Source: an uncultured bacterium (lineage in GTDB: Bacteria; Patescibacteriota; Minisyncoccia; Phycocordibacterales; UBA2100). From it: 12,505 nucleotides of DNA. The DNA is taken from positions 1-12,505 of the forward strand of contig CAIRSC010000049.1 in the NCBI GenBank assembly GCA_903881205.1, read 5' to 3'. The translations under genes and the position numbers were made by a program. The notes under the pieces are model-generated. The model searched no databases. It saw only the letters and a program-made list of their open reading frames with translations, and had not been told where the DNA came from. Positions 6,177 through 12,505 of the stretch are shown here, one piece after another. Position 1 is the stretch's first letter. Each line of letters begins with the position of its first letter.

Positions 6177-6621
6177 AGTCACGGATGGTTCGGAGCCTTA
6201 GTTTGTACTCCTTTACTAACTGTTCCAGATAGCGATGTTTGCTATACCGCTTCTGTGTCCATCGCAGACATTTGACATAGTCGCTAAGAGCGTGCCATAC
6301 CATCAAACGTTCTTCATCTCCCAAACGAGTCAGCGACGCGACTTTACACTCCCATTTGCGGTAGTTACAGTCGGCGCGCAGCAACCGCAACACCACCTCC
6401 CGCTGCCTATTGAGACGCCCTTCCGCACGACACGACCATGCATCAAGAAGCAATGCGTGTGGCGAATGGGCAAATTTCGGAAGCTGAGAGTCACCGACAT
6501 TAATGACTTCGGCAAACATTCCTCGACCATAAAGAACTCGCTGGTCATCCGCTAACTCAAAAATCACGGCGGCATCCTCTTGGAGCCGCCACTCCAGCAG
6601 CTCCATATAGACTGTCGCCAT
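6175..6621 (-). CDS. Hypothetical protein, 148 aa, helical and Trp/Cys-containing
   Basis: I do not recognise this protein. The start is fixed by AAGGAGG (6630-6636), 8 nt before the ATG at 6621; an in-frame ATG at 6648 overlaps the likely -10 and is rejected. It is soluble, with no signal peptide or membrane helix, and mostly helix-forming. It has five Trp (11, 62, 90, 109, 121) and four Cys (64, 85, 92, 118), the latter without a clear CxxC spacing. The C-terminal third is strongly basic (KRYSKHRYLEQLVKEYKLRLR, 124-144), which could bind nucleic acid. It sits alone between murC and rsmI with its own -10, a perfect ribosome site and a terminator-like hairpin. Its codons (TTG, CTG, CGG, TGT) differ from the ATC/CTC-rich neighbours. 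These signs suggest a recently acquired single-gene insert; function unknown. Confidence 0.78.
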   Translation of the reverse strand: MATVYMELLEWRLQEDAAVIFELADDQRVLYGRGMFAEVINVGDSQLPKFAHSPHALLLDAWSCRAEGRLNRQREVVLRLLRADCNYRKWECKVASLTRLGDEERLMVWHALSDYVKCLRWTQKRYSKHRYLEQLVKEYKLRLRTIRD

Positions 6622-6629
6622 ATGACAAC

Positions 6630-6652
6630 CCTCCTTTGCTGAGCGCACTATA
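6630..6652 (-). promoter_or_regulatory. -10 element and strong Shine-Dalgarno of the 148-aa gene
   Basis: TATAGT (6647-6652) on the minus strand is a near-consensus -10, and AAGGAGG (6630-6636) is a perfect ribosome-binding site 8 nt from the ATG. Both fall in the 43-bp gap after murC, so the gene can be expressed apart from the mur operon. No clear -35 is seen. Confidence 0.55.
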
Positions 6653-6664
6653 AACGGAAGTACT

Positions 6665-7933
6665 CTAGTCTGCTATCTGCTCGGCGACTTTATAGATATC
6701 CCCTGCCCCCATGGTGATGATAAGTGTCCCCTGCGGCTCCTTCAGAAGCGCATCGCGGATCTCGTCAAAGGACTGCATCGCAACACAGTTGCCGCCCGCT
6801 TCTCGGGTACGTTCGGCGAGTGTCTCGTTCGAGATCGAATGATCCTCTTCGGTGCGCGCTTCGTAGATCGGAGCTACGATCGAGTAGTCGGCAAGCGCGA
6901 GTGCACGCGCGAATTCATGCATGAAAGACTGCGTCCGTGAATGGAGGTGCGGATGGAATGCGACGACGATGCGACGTCCCGGGAATTTCTCTTTCGCCGC
7001 AATGATCGTCTTCTCCACCGCTGTCGGATGGTGCGCATAGTCGTCGTACACCAATGCACCGAGCGGTGTCTCGCCGCGATATTCGAATCGGCGCCATGAA
7101 CCTTTGAAGTCGATGAGTGCGCGATCGATCGTCCCCTGTTCGATATCGGAGAACGCCGCGCGCGCTGCAGCCGCTGCCGCGCGGGCATTCATTTTGTTGA
7201 ACTCCCCGATAAGCGCCGTGTCGGCCACCGCTACCTTCGTGAAATCGATTACGGTCGCTGAAACGTTCTGAAGAACCACCGCGATCACCGGATCTGATGG
7301 ATTTGTGACGATATATCCGTGTGCCGGAACCTTTTCCGCCGCAATGCGGAATGTATTCTGGAGTGCTGTGAGGTCGGGAAAGTAATCAGTATGGTCGAGC
7401 TCAAGATTGGTGATCACCAATATCTGGGGTGTGAGTTTGAGCACATGATCGCGATATTCACAGGCCTCCACGACGAAGAGTTTGTCAGAGCCCGCGAGAA
7501 AGTTCGATTCGAAGTCGCGAACGATTGATCCGATTATGGCTGTGGGTTTTTTTTCGGCGAATTGCAGGATCTTGGCGAGCATACCGGTCGTCGTCGTCTT
7601 ACCGTGAGTACCGGCCACTGCGATCGTTCTCATTTTTTTTGAAATTTCGCCGAGCGCTTCAAAATATGAGAGCTCCGGCAGATCGAGCTCTCTGGCTTGC
7701 GCGCGGACCGGGTGCCACGAGGGTATCGCATCGCTGTAGATCACCATCTGCGCATCTTCGGGAAGTTCTCCCTCGCCGATCTCGACAGTGATCCCCTTCT
7801 CTTCGAGCATGATCGTGACGGGTGAAGCTTCGCGATCAGCACCGGCAATCGCCTTGCCCTGACTCTTGAGCAATTGTGCGAGCCCGGACATACCAATCCC
7901 GCCGATCCCGAGCATATATATCTTGTCAGGCAT
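6665..7933 (-). CDS. murC: UDP-N-acetylmuramate-L-alanine ligase MurC
   Basis: A 422-aa Mur ligase that joins L-alanine to UDP-N-acetylmuramate with ATP, the first amino-acid addition in peptidoglycan precursor synthesis, in the cytoplasm. The N-terminal nucleotide-sugar domain begins YMLGIGGIGMSGLA (6-19). The ATP loop is VAGTHGKTTTTGM (106-118). The central domain shows FVVEACEYRDHVL (153-165) and ITNLELDHTDYF (174-185). The C-terminal domain has GSWRRFEYRG (278-287) and VYDDYAHHPTAV (295-306), all MurC-type. Length is a little below the usual 450-490 aa, in line with compact CPR genomes. The ATG is 3 bp after the stop of the 66-aa gene, so it is the last gene of the murD-murI-66aa-murC operon. 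No strong Shine-Dalgarno is seen; translational coupling is likely. Confidence 0.96.
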   Translation of the reverse strand: MPDKIYMLGIGGIGMSGLAQLLKSQGKAIAGADREASPVTIMLEEKGITVEIGEGELPEDAQMVIYSDAIPSWHPVRAQARELDLPELSYFEALGEISKKMRTIAVAGTHGKTTTTGMLAKILQFAEKKPTAIIGSIVRDFESNFLAGSDKLFVVEACEYRDHVLKLTPQILVITNLELDHTDYFPDLTALQNTFRIAAEKVPAHGYIVTNPSDPVIAVVLQNVSATVIDFTKVAVADTALIGEFNKMNARAAAAAARAAFSDIEQGTIDRALIDFKGSWRRFEYRGETPLGALVYDDYAHHPTAVEKTIIAAKEKFPGRRIVVAFHPHLHSRTQSFMHEFARALALADYSIVAPIYEARTEEDHSISNETLAERTREAGGNCVAMQSFDEIRDALLKEPQGTLIITMGAGDIYKVAEQIAD

Positions 7934-7936
7934 ACG

Positions 7937-8137
7937 CTAGAAATCTGTGAAGCTTTTGGTTGTTATTCTGACTATTGTCAAAGCAGCGAGGAATACTATG
8001 CAGATAACAGCGCAGGCGATAAGGTATTTTGTGCTCTCCTTTCTACCGCGCAATAACAAAACTGTCACGGCTACGATAAAAGAAACTGGGACCGCCAGCA
8101 TCAATAGCGATAAGAGCATGTTTACCATCTGACCCAT
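7937..8137 (-). CDS. Small two-helix membrane protein inside the mur operon
   Basis: A 66-aa protein with two predicted membrane helices, about residues 7-29 (MLLSLLMLAVPVSFIVAVTVLLL) and 38-56 (YLIACAVICIVFLAALTIV), joined by a basic loop RGRKESTK, with a short tail KSFTDF. By the positive-inside rule the loop faces the cytoplasm and both ends the outside. It belongs to no family I can name. Support for its being real is its fit: it starts 4 bp after the murI stop and ends 3 bp before the murC start, with no room for anything else. It may act in envelope assembly because of its operon partners, but that is only inference from position. Confidence 0.7.
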   Translation of the reverse strand: MGQMVNMLLSLLMLAVPVSFIVAVTVLLLRGRKESTKYLIACAVICIVFLAALTIVRITTKSFTDF

Positions 8138-8141
8138 ATGA

Positions 8142-8903
8142 CTACTCTAGCACTTTGACCTCGTATTTTGTATTTGGGAAAAGTTTTGAGGCAAGGGCGC
8201 GGAAGGGTGCGGAATCTTTGCTCAGGATAAAAATTGTACGACTATCGCCCACTTCCTGCGGCCAGAATTGTTTTTCCGCGCGCTCGGCGACGGCAAATGC
8301 GGGGTCAAAAATGGTAACATCCTCACCGAGTACTTTTCTGAATGCCGAAATCACGATCGGATAGTGCGTGCACGCGAGAATAAGGATCGAACCGGGCTCA
8401 AGCGTCACATTTTCAAACGAATCGTGTATAACCCTCTCTATTTCTTCATTCGAGGTACCGCTTTCGATGGCTCCGGCCAGCGGCTCGATCGCAATACTTT
8501 GTACGTCGCGGCCGATCATGCGGAATGCGTTCTGATAGATACCCGATTGAATCGTCGCAGGAGTCGCGCAGAGGACCAGCGGTGCGGTAGAGCCTTTGAA
8601 ATATCCTACGGTAGGACCGACCATCTCGATGAGCTGTTGCGGAGCGAGTGAAAGCGCATCAAAGAGCGATACCGCCAGCGATGCCGACACACTATTACAA
8701 GCACTGACGATATTATTCGCTCCGCGCCGTTGCAGCAGCTGCAACCCTTCGACCGTCAGCCTCGTCAGATCTTCGCGCGTGCGCATACCATACGGCGCAT
8801 TGAGCGTGTCGCCGAAATATACGACATCCGACGAGGGCAATGCCTCGCGAATTGCACTGAGGACCGTGAGTCCACCCATCCCCGAATCAAAAATACCGAT
8901 CAT
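8142..8903 (-). CDS. murI: Glutamate racemase MurI
   Basis: A 253-aa racemase that converts L-glutamate to D-glutamate without cofactor, using two cysteines on opposite faces of the substrate. The Asp/Ser motif IGIFDSGMGGLTVL is at 2-15 (D6, S7), VYFGDTLNAPYG at 28-39, the first catalytic Cys at 69 in ACNSVSA (usual form ACNTASA), and the second at 178 in ACTHYPI (177-183, usual form GCTHYPL). Length is normal. It lies 2 bp after murD and 4 bp before the 66-aa membrane gene. Its product D-Glu is the substrate of MurD encoded next door, so the pairing supplies and consumes the same metabolite. Confidence 0.96.
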   Translation of the reverse strand: MIGIFDSGMGGLTVLSAIREALPSSDVVYFGDTLNAPYGMRTREDLTRLTVEGLQLLQRRGANNIVSACNSVSASLAVSLFDALSLAPQQLIEMVGPTVGYFKGSTAPLVLCATPATIQSGIYQNAFRMIGRDVQSIAIEPLAGAIESGTSNEEIERVIHDSFENVTLEPGSILILACTHYPIVISAFRKVLGEDVTIFDPAFAVAERAEKQFWPQEVGDSRTIFILSKDSAPFRALASKLFPNTKYEVKVLE

Positions 8904-8905
8904 GA

Positions 8906-10234
8906 TTATCGAACAAGTTTCAGGAACTCGTCATTGCGCTCGTATTCATTCTTGAACATGCCGAATGAGGCAAATGCGGGTGAAAAGAGCACGATATCCC
9001 CCGGCAGAGCGGCTCCAGAGGCCATGTTCACTGCCTGGTCCAGAGAATCTGAGATTTGTGCGGCCGGAACAAGTGAGTGAATTTTATCAGTTCCTGTTCC
9101 GGGAAGGAGAACTACCTTCTTGCAGGTCTTTTCAATCTCACTCACGAGTTCACTGAGCTCGAGCCCTTTGTCGGATCCGCCTGCAAGTAAAATAATATTT
9201 CGTTTTCCGGTATCGAGCGTCTCACCCGTAGGGCTACGACCGAGGGCTCGCAGGGCCGCGATCGTTGCTTCCGGCGTCGTTGCGTTGTTGTCGTTGTATA
9301 TTTTCACCCCTGCGCGATCACTCACCAGCTGCAGGCGCCCTTCCACACCGATAAATGATTCGAATCCGTTCTTTATTTCTTCCGAATTCAACCCGAGTGC
9401 AAGCAGTGCAGCCGCAGCAAGCGCCGCATTCTCGCGGTTGTGCTCCCCGGGGATTCTCAGCGTCCAGTCGGCGGGGATCGTATCGGGATACTGCGCCTCA
9501 GCGCCGTCCTTTTTCAAACGATCTTCAAGGCCGCGTCCTGCGATAAGTGTGTCACCCACATGCTGATACTTATAGATATTGGCTTTGTCTGCAAAATACT
9601 CCTCCATGTCTTTGTAGTAGTTCTGATGATCGGGCATGAGGTTGCTGAATACCGCAATATGCGGACTCATATGAAGATCACCGAAGCCCTGCAACTGCCA
9701 CGAATCGAGTTCGAGCACTGCGACGTCGCCCGATTCCATCTGTGGAAGCAGCGCGAGCGTCGAAACGCCACGAACGTTGCCGCCGAGGTGAGCGGGCCGA
9801 CCATTGGCCCGCAATGCGTGATAGATCATGTGTGTAATCGTCGATTTTCCGCGCGTACCCGTCACACCGACGATCTTTACTCCCATCTTTGCGGCATATT
9901 GTGCAAAAAGTGCGGTCGACATCGCGACCGGTACTCCTGCCGCACGTGCGGCGGCGATCTCCGGCGAATCCTGTCGCACGCCTGCCGCTTTGATCACGAG
10001 GTCCGCGCTTGTGAAATCGCTCAGATCATGTCCGCCGAGGTGAAGAGCAACATTGGGATACTGCTTGAGCCGCTCCACCGACTCCCTGAGCTCCGTGGGA
10101 GTCTTTTTGTCGGTCACGGTCACCTGCGCACCGCAGCTAGCCAGGAATTCTGCATCGCCCACCGAGCGTCCGAGGAGGCCCAGTCCGAGAATAGTAATCT
10201 TTTTGTCTTTGAGCGCCGATTCGTATTCGTGCAT
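8906..10234 (-). CDS. murD: UDP-N-acetylmuramoylalanine-D-glutamate ligase MurD
   Basis: A 442-aa Mur ligase that adds D-glutamate to UDP-MurNAc-L-alanine with ATP. The N-terminal Rossmann-like domain begins ITILGLGLLGRSVG (13-26). The ATP loop is GVTGTRGKST (123-132); most MurD read GTNGKTT, so the Arg and Ser are a variant seen in some lineages. The central domain shows VLELDSWQLQGF (173-184) and FSNLMPDHQNYY (196-207). PGEHNRENA is at 262-270. The C-terminal domain has YNDNNATTPEAT (313-324; usual NDSKATN) and SPAFASFGMFKNEYERNDEF (418-437), characteristic of MurD. It is the first gene of the mur operon. The ATG at 10234 lies about 5 nt from an extended -10, so its mRNA is probably leaderless or nearly so. 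Confidence 0.95.
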   Translation of the reverse strand: MHEYESALKDKKITILGLGLLGRSVGDAEFLASCGAQVTVTDKKTPTELRESVERLKQYPNVALHLGGHDLSDFTSADLVIKAAGVRQDSPEIAAARAAGVPVAMSTALFAQYAAKMGVKIVGVTGTRGKSTITHMIYHALRANGRPAHLGGNVRGVSTLALLPQMESGDVAVLELDSWQLQGFGDLHMSPHIAVFSNLMPDHQNYYKDMEEYFADKANIYKYQHVGDTLIAGRGLEDRLKKDGAEAQYPDTIPADWTLRIPGEHNRENAALAAAALLALGLNSEEIKNGFESFIGVEGRLQLVSDRAGVKIYNDNNATTPEATIAALRALGRSPTGETLDTGKRNIILLAGGSDKGLELSELVSEIEKTCKKVVLLPGTGTDKIHSLVPAAQISDSLDQAVNMASGAALPGDIVLFSPAFASFGMFKNEYERNDEFLKLVR

Positions 10235-10239
10235 ACCCT

Positions 10240-10248
10240 ATTCTAGCA
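10240..10248 (-). promoter_or_regulatory. Extended -10 promoter (TGCTAGAAT) of the mur operon
   Basis: On the minus strand TGC-TAGAAT is an extended -10 element (TGn plus a near-consensus hexamer) ending 5 nt before the murD ATG. Transcription would begin at or within a base of the start codon, giving a leaderless mRNA. Extended -10 promoters do not need a -35, and none is visible. Confidence 0.5.
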
Positions 10249-10413
10249 AATTGAGAGGCAAAAATATCGCTCTACATCGCCCGCACACACGAGCACCCTT
10301 GCACACATCCGTGCTTTGTATCGCGGTGCACTATCCACACCTTTTTTTTCATACTTTTATCAGGCGCCGGTGGCATAATGAGAACCGCGATAGACATCTC
10401 CGTGTGCGCGGAA

Positions 10414-10441
10414 CCTGAAGTGAACAACTTCGGGGCCTTTT
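10414..10441 (+). terminator. Terminator or attenuator hairpin in the ribonucleotide reductase leader
   Basis: CCTGAAGT (10414-10421) pairs with ACTTCGGG (10427-10434) around the loop GAACA: eight pairs including one G-U. TTTT follows at 10438-10441. An outer GG/CC pair (10410-10411 with 10436-10437) adds to it. A further 5-bp stem CCGCG/CGCGG (10385-10389 with 10407-10411) lies directly upstream. If transcription starts near CATAAT (10374-10379), the hairpin lies in the nrdA leader and could attenuate it; otherwise it may end a short RNA. Confidence 0.45.
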
Positions 10442-10532
10442 CTGCCCTCGGATAATTCATCCGCGATACATATTTCTTACCATTTATTATCAAGGTCTTA
10501 TTAGGTGCGGCAGCACACATGCAAACAGGTAT

Positions 10533-12505
10533 ATGACACTCACGATCACAAAGCACGACGGTCAAAAGGAAGAATTCAATGCGGATAAGATCAACCGCTC
10601 TATCGAGCGCGCGACCGCAGGGCTCACCGATCCGATCTCGATGGTGACCCAGATCGCCACCGAGACACGCCTCACCCTCTACGACGGCATCACGACCGAC
10701 GAAATGGACGAAGCAACGATCAATGCGGCCGTCCAGAACATCAAAGAGGACATCGAGTACGACAAGGTCGCTGTGCGCCTGCTGCTGAAGACCGTCTACC
10801 GCCGTGTGATCGAAGAGTACAACCACGATCCGGCCGTTCTCGCGCAGAAACACGCCGCCAATTTCCCTGCGCACATCAAAAAGCAGGTCGCCGCGGGCCT
10901 CCTCGAGGAGCGCATGGAAAAACTCTTCCAGCTCGATACTCTCGGTGCCGCGCTTCGTATCGAGCGCGACGAACTCCTCAACTATGCGGGCCTCTCATCG
11001 CTGCTCAATAGATACTCCATGCGCGATGTGAACCAAAAGCGCATCGAGACGCCACAGTACTTCTTCATGCGCATCGCCATGGGTCTCTCCTACAACGAAA
11101 AGAACCCGACCGAGGCGGCCATCAAGTTCTACGACAAGATGTCGCAGCTGCTCTATATTGCGGGCGGATCGACAAATCTCGGCGCGGGCACCACACGTCC
11201 GTCGCTCTCCAACTGCTTCCTCCTCGAAATGCACGACGACATGGACCACATCGCGAAATCCGTCGCCGACGTGCTCAAGATCTCCAAGGCATCCGGCGGC
11301 ATCGGCGTCTCGATCACGAAGCTGCGCGCCACCGGCTCTCCACTGAAATCTTCCAATACTGTGTCCTCAGGCCCGACACCATTCGCCAAGATCATGGATA
11401 CCGCGATCCGAGCGGTGCAGCGCGGTGGCAAAAAGCTCGGCGCACTCTGCTTCTACATGGAGAACTGGCACTACGACTTCCCCGAATACATCGACTGGAA
11501 GCACAATGCCGGCGACGACTATCTCCGCATGCGCACCGCCAATACCGCCGTCTTTATCTCCGACGAGTTCATGAAACGAGTCGAATCAGGCGATGACTGG
11601 TACATGTTCGATCCGAAGGAGACTCCCGATCTCAACGAACTCTACGGTGCCGCATTCTCCAAGCGCTACGCCGAATACGTGGAAATGGCCAAGGCGGGCA
11701 AACTACGCATGTTCAAGAAAATGCCGGCGACCGAACAGTGGTCGCACATCCTCACCTCGCTGCAGTCGACCGGACATCCATGGCTCACCTGGAAGGATCC
11801 GATCAACCTCCGTGCGCTCAACAACAACACCGGAACGATCCACATGTCCAATCTCTGCACTGAGATCACGCTGCCGCAGGACCGCGACAATATCGCCGTG
11901 TGCAACCTTGCATCGCTCAATATCGCCGCTCACATCGAGGGCAAGCAGATCAATTGGGTCAAGCTCGAAGAGACCGTGCGCCTCGCGATCCGTCACCTCG
12001 ACAACCTTATCGATATCAACATTCTTCCCATCGAAGAAGCCGCACGCTCAGACAAGGAGAACCGCGCCGTGGGCCTTGGCGTCATGGGATTCTCCGATGC
12101 GCTCGAACAACTTTCGATGTCGTATGAAAGTCCGCACGCATGGGATTTCGCGGATCGCATCTTCGAATTCATCAGCTACATGGCGATCGACGAGAGCGCC
12201 AATCTCGCGCGCGAACGCGGCAGCTACACACACTTCGCAGGGTCCGGCTGGTCGCAGGGCATGGTCCCGCTCGACACGATCGAGCGCATGGAGCGCGATC
12301 GTGGCAGCGTGATCGACCTTCCCAAGATAACCAAACAGAAGCGCCTCGATTGGGATCAGCTTCGTGCCAAGGTTAAGGGCGGCATGCGCAATGCGACGCT
12401 GATGGCAGTCGCACCGAACGCCAACATCGGACTCGTCGCCGGCACCACGCCGGGTATCGATCCCCGCTTCGCACAGGTCTTCGCCCGCAACAAGATCTCG
12501 GGCAA
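10533..12505 (+). CDS. nrdA: Class I ribonucleoside-diphosphate reductase, large (alpha) subunit, 3' end outside window
   Basis: The frame is open from ATG at 10533 to the right edge, 657 codons, so the C-terminus is missing. The enzyme reduces ribonucleotides to deoxyribonucleotides for DNA synthesis, paired with a radical-generating beta subunit. Residues 1-95 are an ATP-cone regulatory domain (LTITKHDGQKEEFNADKINRSIERA). Then GGSTNLGAGTTRPSLSNCF (211-229) holds redox Cys228; SNLCTEI (439-445) holds N440, thiyl-radical C442 and E444; AVCNLASLN (455-463) holds partner C457. The spacing matches Escherichia coli NrdA C225, N437, C439, E441 and C462. NLCTE rather than NPCGE points to class I over the B12-dependent class II. 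APNANIGLVAGTTPGIDP (627-644) is the usual phosphate-binding region. The radical-transfer tyrosines and C-terminal cysteines fall outside. No intein is seen in the visible part. AGG lies 5 nt before the ATG, a weak ribosome site. Confidence 0.94.
   Translation, partial: MTLTITKHDGQKEEFNADKINRSIERATAGLTDPISMVTQIATETRLTLYDGITTDEMDEATINAAVQNIKEDIEYDKVAVRLLLKTVYRRVIEEYNHDPAVLAQKHAANFPAHIKKQVAAGLLEERMEKLFQLDTLGAALRIERDELLNYAGLSSLLNRYSMRDVNQKRIETPQYFFMRIAMGLSYNEKNPTEAAIKFYDKMSQLLYIAGGSTNLGAGTTRPSLSNCFLLEMHDDMDHIAKSVADVLKISKASGGIGVSITKLRATGSPLKSSNTVSSGPTPFAKIMDTAIRAVQRGGKKLGALCFYMENWHYDFPEYIDWKHNAGDDYLRMRTANTAVFISDEFMKRVESGDDWYMFDPKETPDLNELYGAAFSKRYAEYVEMAKAGKLRMFKKMPATEQWSHILTSLQSTGHPWLTWKDPINLRALNNNTGTIHMSNLCTEITLPQDRDNIAVCNLASLNIAAHIEGKQINWVKLEETVRLAIRHLDNLIDINILPIEEAARSDKENRAVGLGVMGFSDALEQLSMSYESPHAWDFADRIFEFISYMAIDESANLARERGSYTHFAGSGWSQGMVPLDTIERMERDRGSVIDLPKITKQKRLDWDQLRAKVKGGMRNATLMAVAPNANIGLVAGTTPGIDPRFAQVFARNKISG

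Larger units (their letters stand above)
10235..10532. other. 298-bp divergent intergenic region between murD and the ribonucleotide reductase gene
   Basis: No coding frame here looks real. Besides the murD promoter, it holds an 8-bp box CCGCGATA in three copies (inverted at 10319-10326, direct at 10385-10392 and 10461-10468). The first and third extend to a 10-bp inverted repeat (10317-10326 with 10461-10470). There is an eight-T run at 10342-10349 after a weak GGTG/CACC hairpin, a CATAAT -10 candidate at 10374-10379, and a strong hairpin with a T-tract at 10414-10441. No NrdR box is recognisable. Confidence 0.55.

Noticed and set aside
6621..6648. Upstream ATG at 6648 as start of the 148-aa gene
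   Set aside because: It overlaps the likely -10 TATAGT and has no ribosome site, while ATG 6621 has AAGGAGG at ideal spacing.
9440..10246. 268-aa plus-strand open frame opposite murD
   Set aside because: Fully antisense to murD, whose motifs are complete; the translation is low-quality and lacks a ribosome site.
11593..12312. 239-aa plus-strand open frame inside the ribonucleotide reductase region
   Set aside because: Ser/Arg/Thr-rich shadow in another frame; the nrdA frame carries all catalytic motifs in the correct order and spacing.

Overview
The window is 12.5 kb of bacterial chromosome, GC-rich by eye. Its gene content looks like Candidate Phyla Radiation (Patescibacteria), probably a Parcubacteria/Paceibacteria-type lineage. 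The signs are a secreted lamin-tail/PKD protein, a VirD4/HerA-type ATPase with a long disordered tail, tiny two-helix membrane proteins, a RAYT-like transposase with matching palindromes, and a compact murD-murI-murC cluster. The lineage is an inference from gene families. TGA behaves as a normal stop, which argues against the recoded Gracilibacteria/Absconditabacteria.

Layout. Everything from 1 to 10234 is on the minus strand; only the gene at 10533-12505 is on the plus strand. Read in transcription order from the divergent region at 10235-10532: (1) murD, murI, a 66-aa two-helix membrane protein and murC, separated by 2-4 bp, form one cell-wall precursor operon. (2) A 148-aa gene of unknown function follows, with its own -10 element, a perfect Shine-Dalgarno and a terminator-like hairpin. 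(3) rsmI (16S rRNA 2'-O-methylation) comes next. (4) A second unit holds a 76-aa membrane protein, a 717-aa VirD4/HerA-like ATPase and a CYTH-domain protein (CyaB/ThTPase superfamily). (5) A REP-associated-type Y1 (HUH) transposase is bracketed by three copies of one palindrome. (6) A large secreted protein (signal peptide, lamin-tail domain, Thr-rich linker, PKD domain, degenerate second lamin-tail) runs off the left edge. On the plus strand a class I ribonucleotide reductase large subunit runs off the right edge.

How the genes work together. MurI makes D-glutamate, which MurD adds to UDP-MurNAc-L-Ala, the product of MurC, so three linked steps sit in one transcript. The other genes are housekeeping (rsmI, nrdA) or surface and DNA-transfer functions (lamin-tail protein, ATPase).

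Most interesting points: the transposase/palindrome cassette, in which one palindrome copy supplies the last three codons and the stop of the CYTH gene; a structured 298-bp leader upstream of the ribonucleotide reductase, with a repeated CCGCGATA box and a terminator-like hairpin; -10 elements placed so close to start codons that leaderless mRNAs are likely; and a five-codon mini-ORF with a perfect ribosome-binding site just upstream of, and in frame with, the lamin-tail gene. I see no CRISPR array, tRNA, rRNA or complete defence system.
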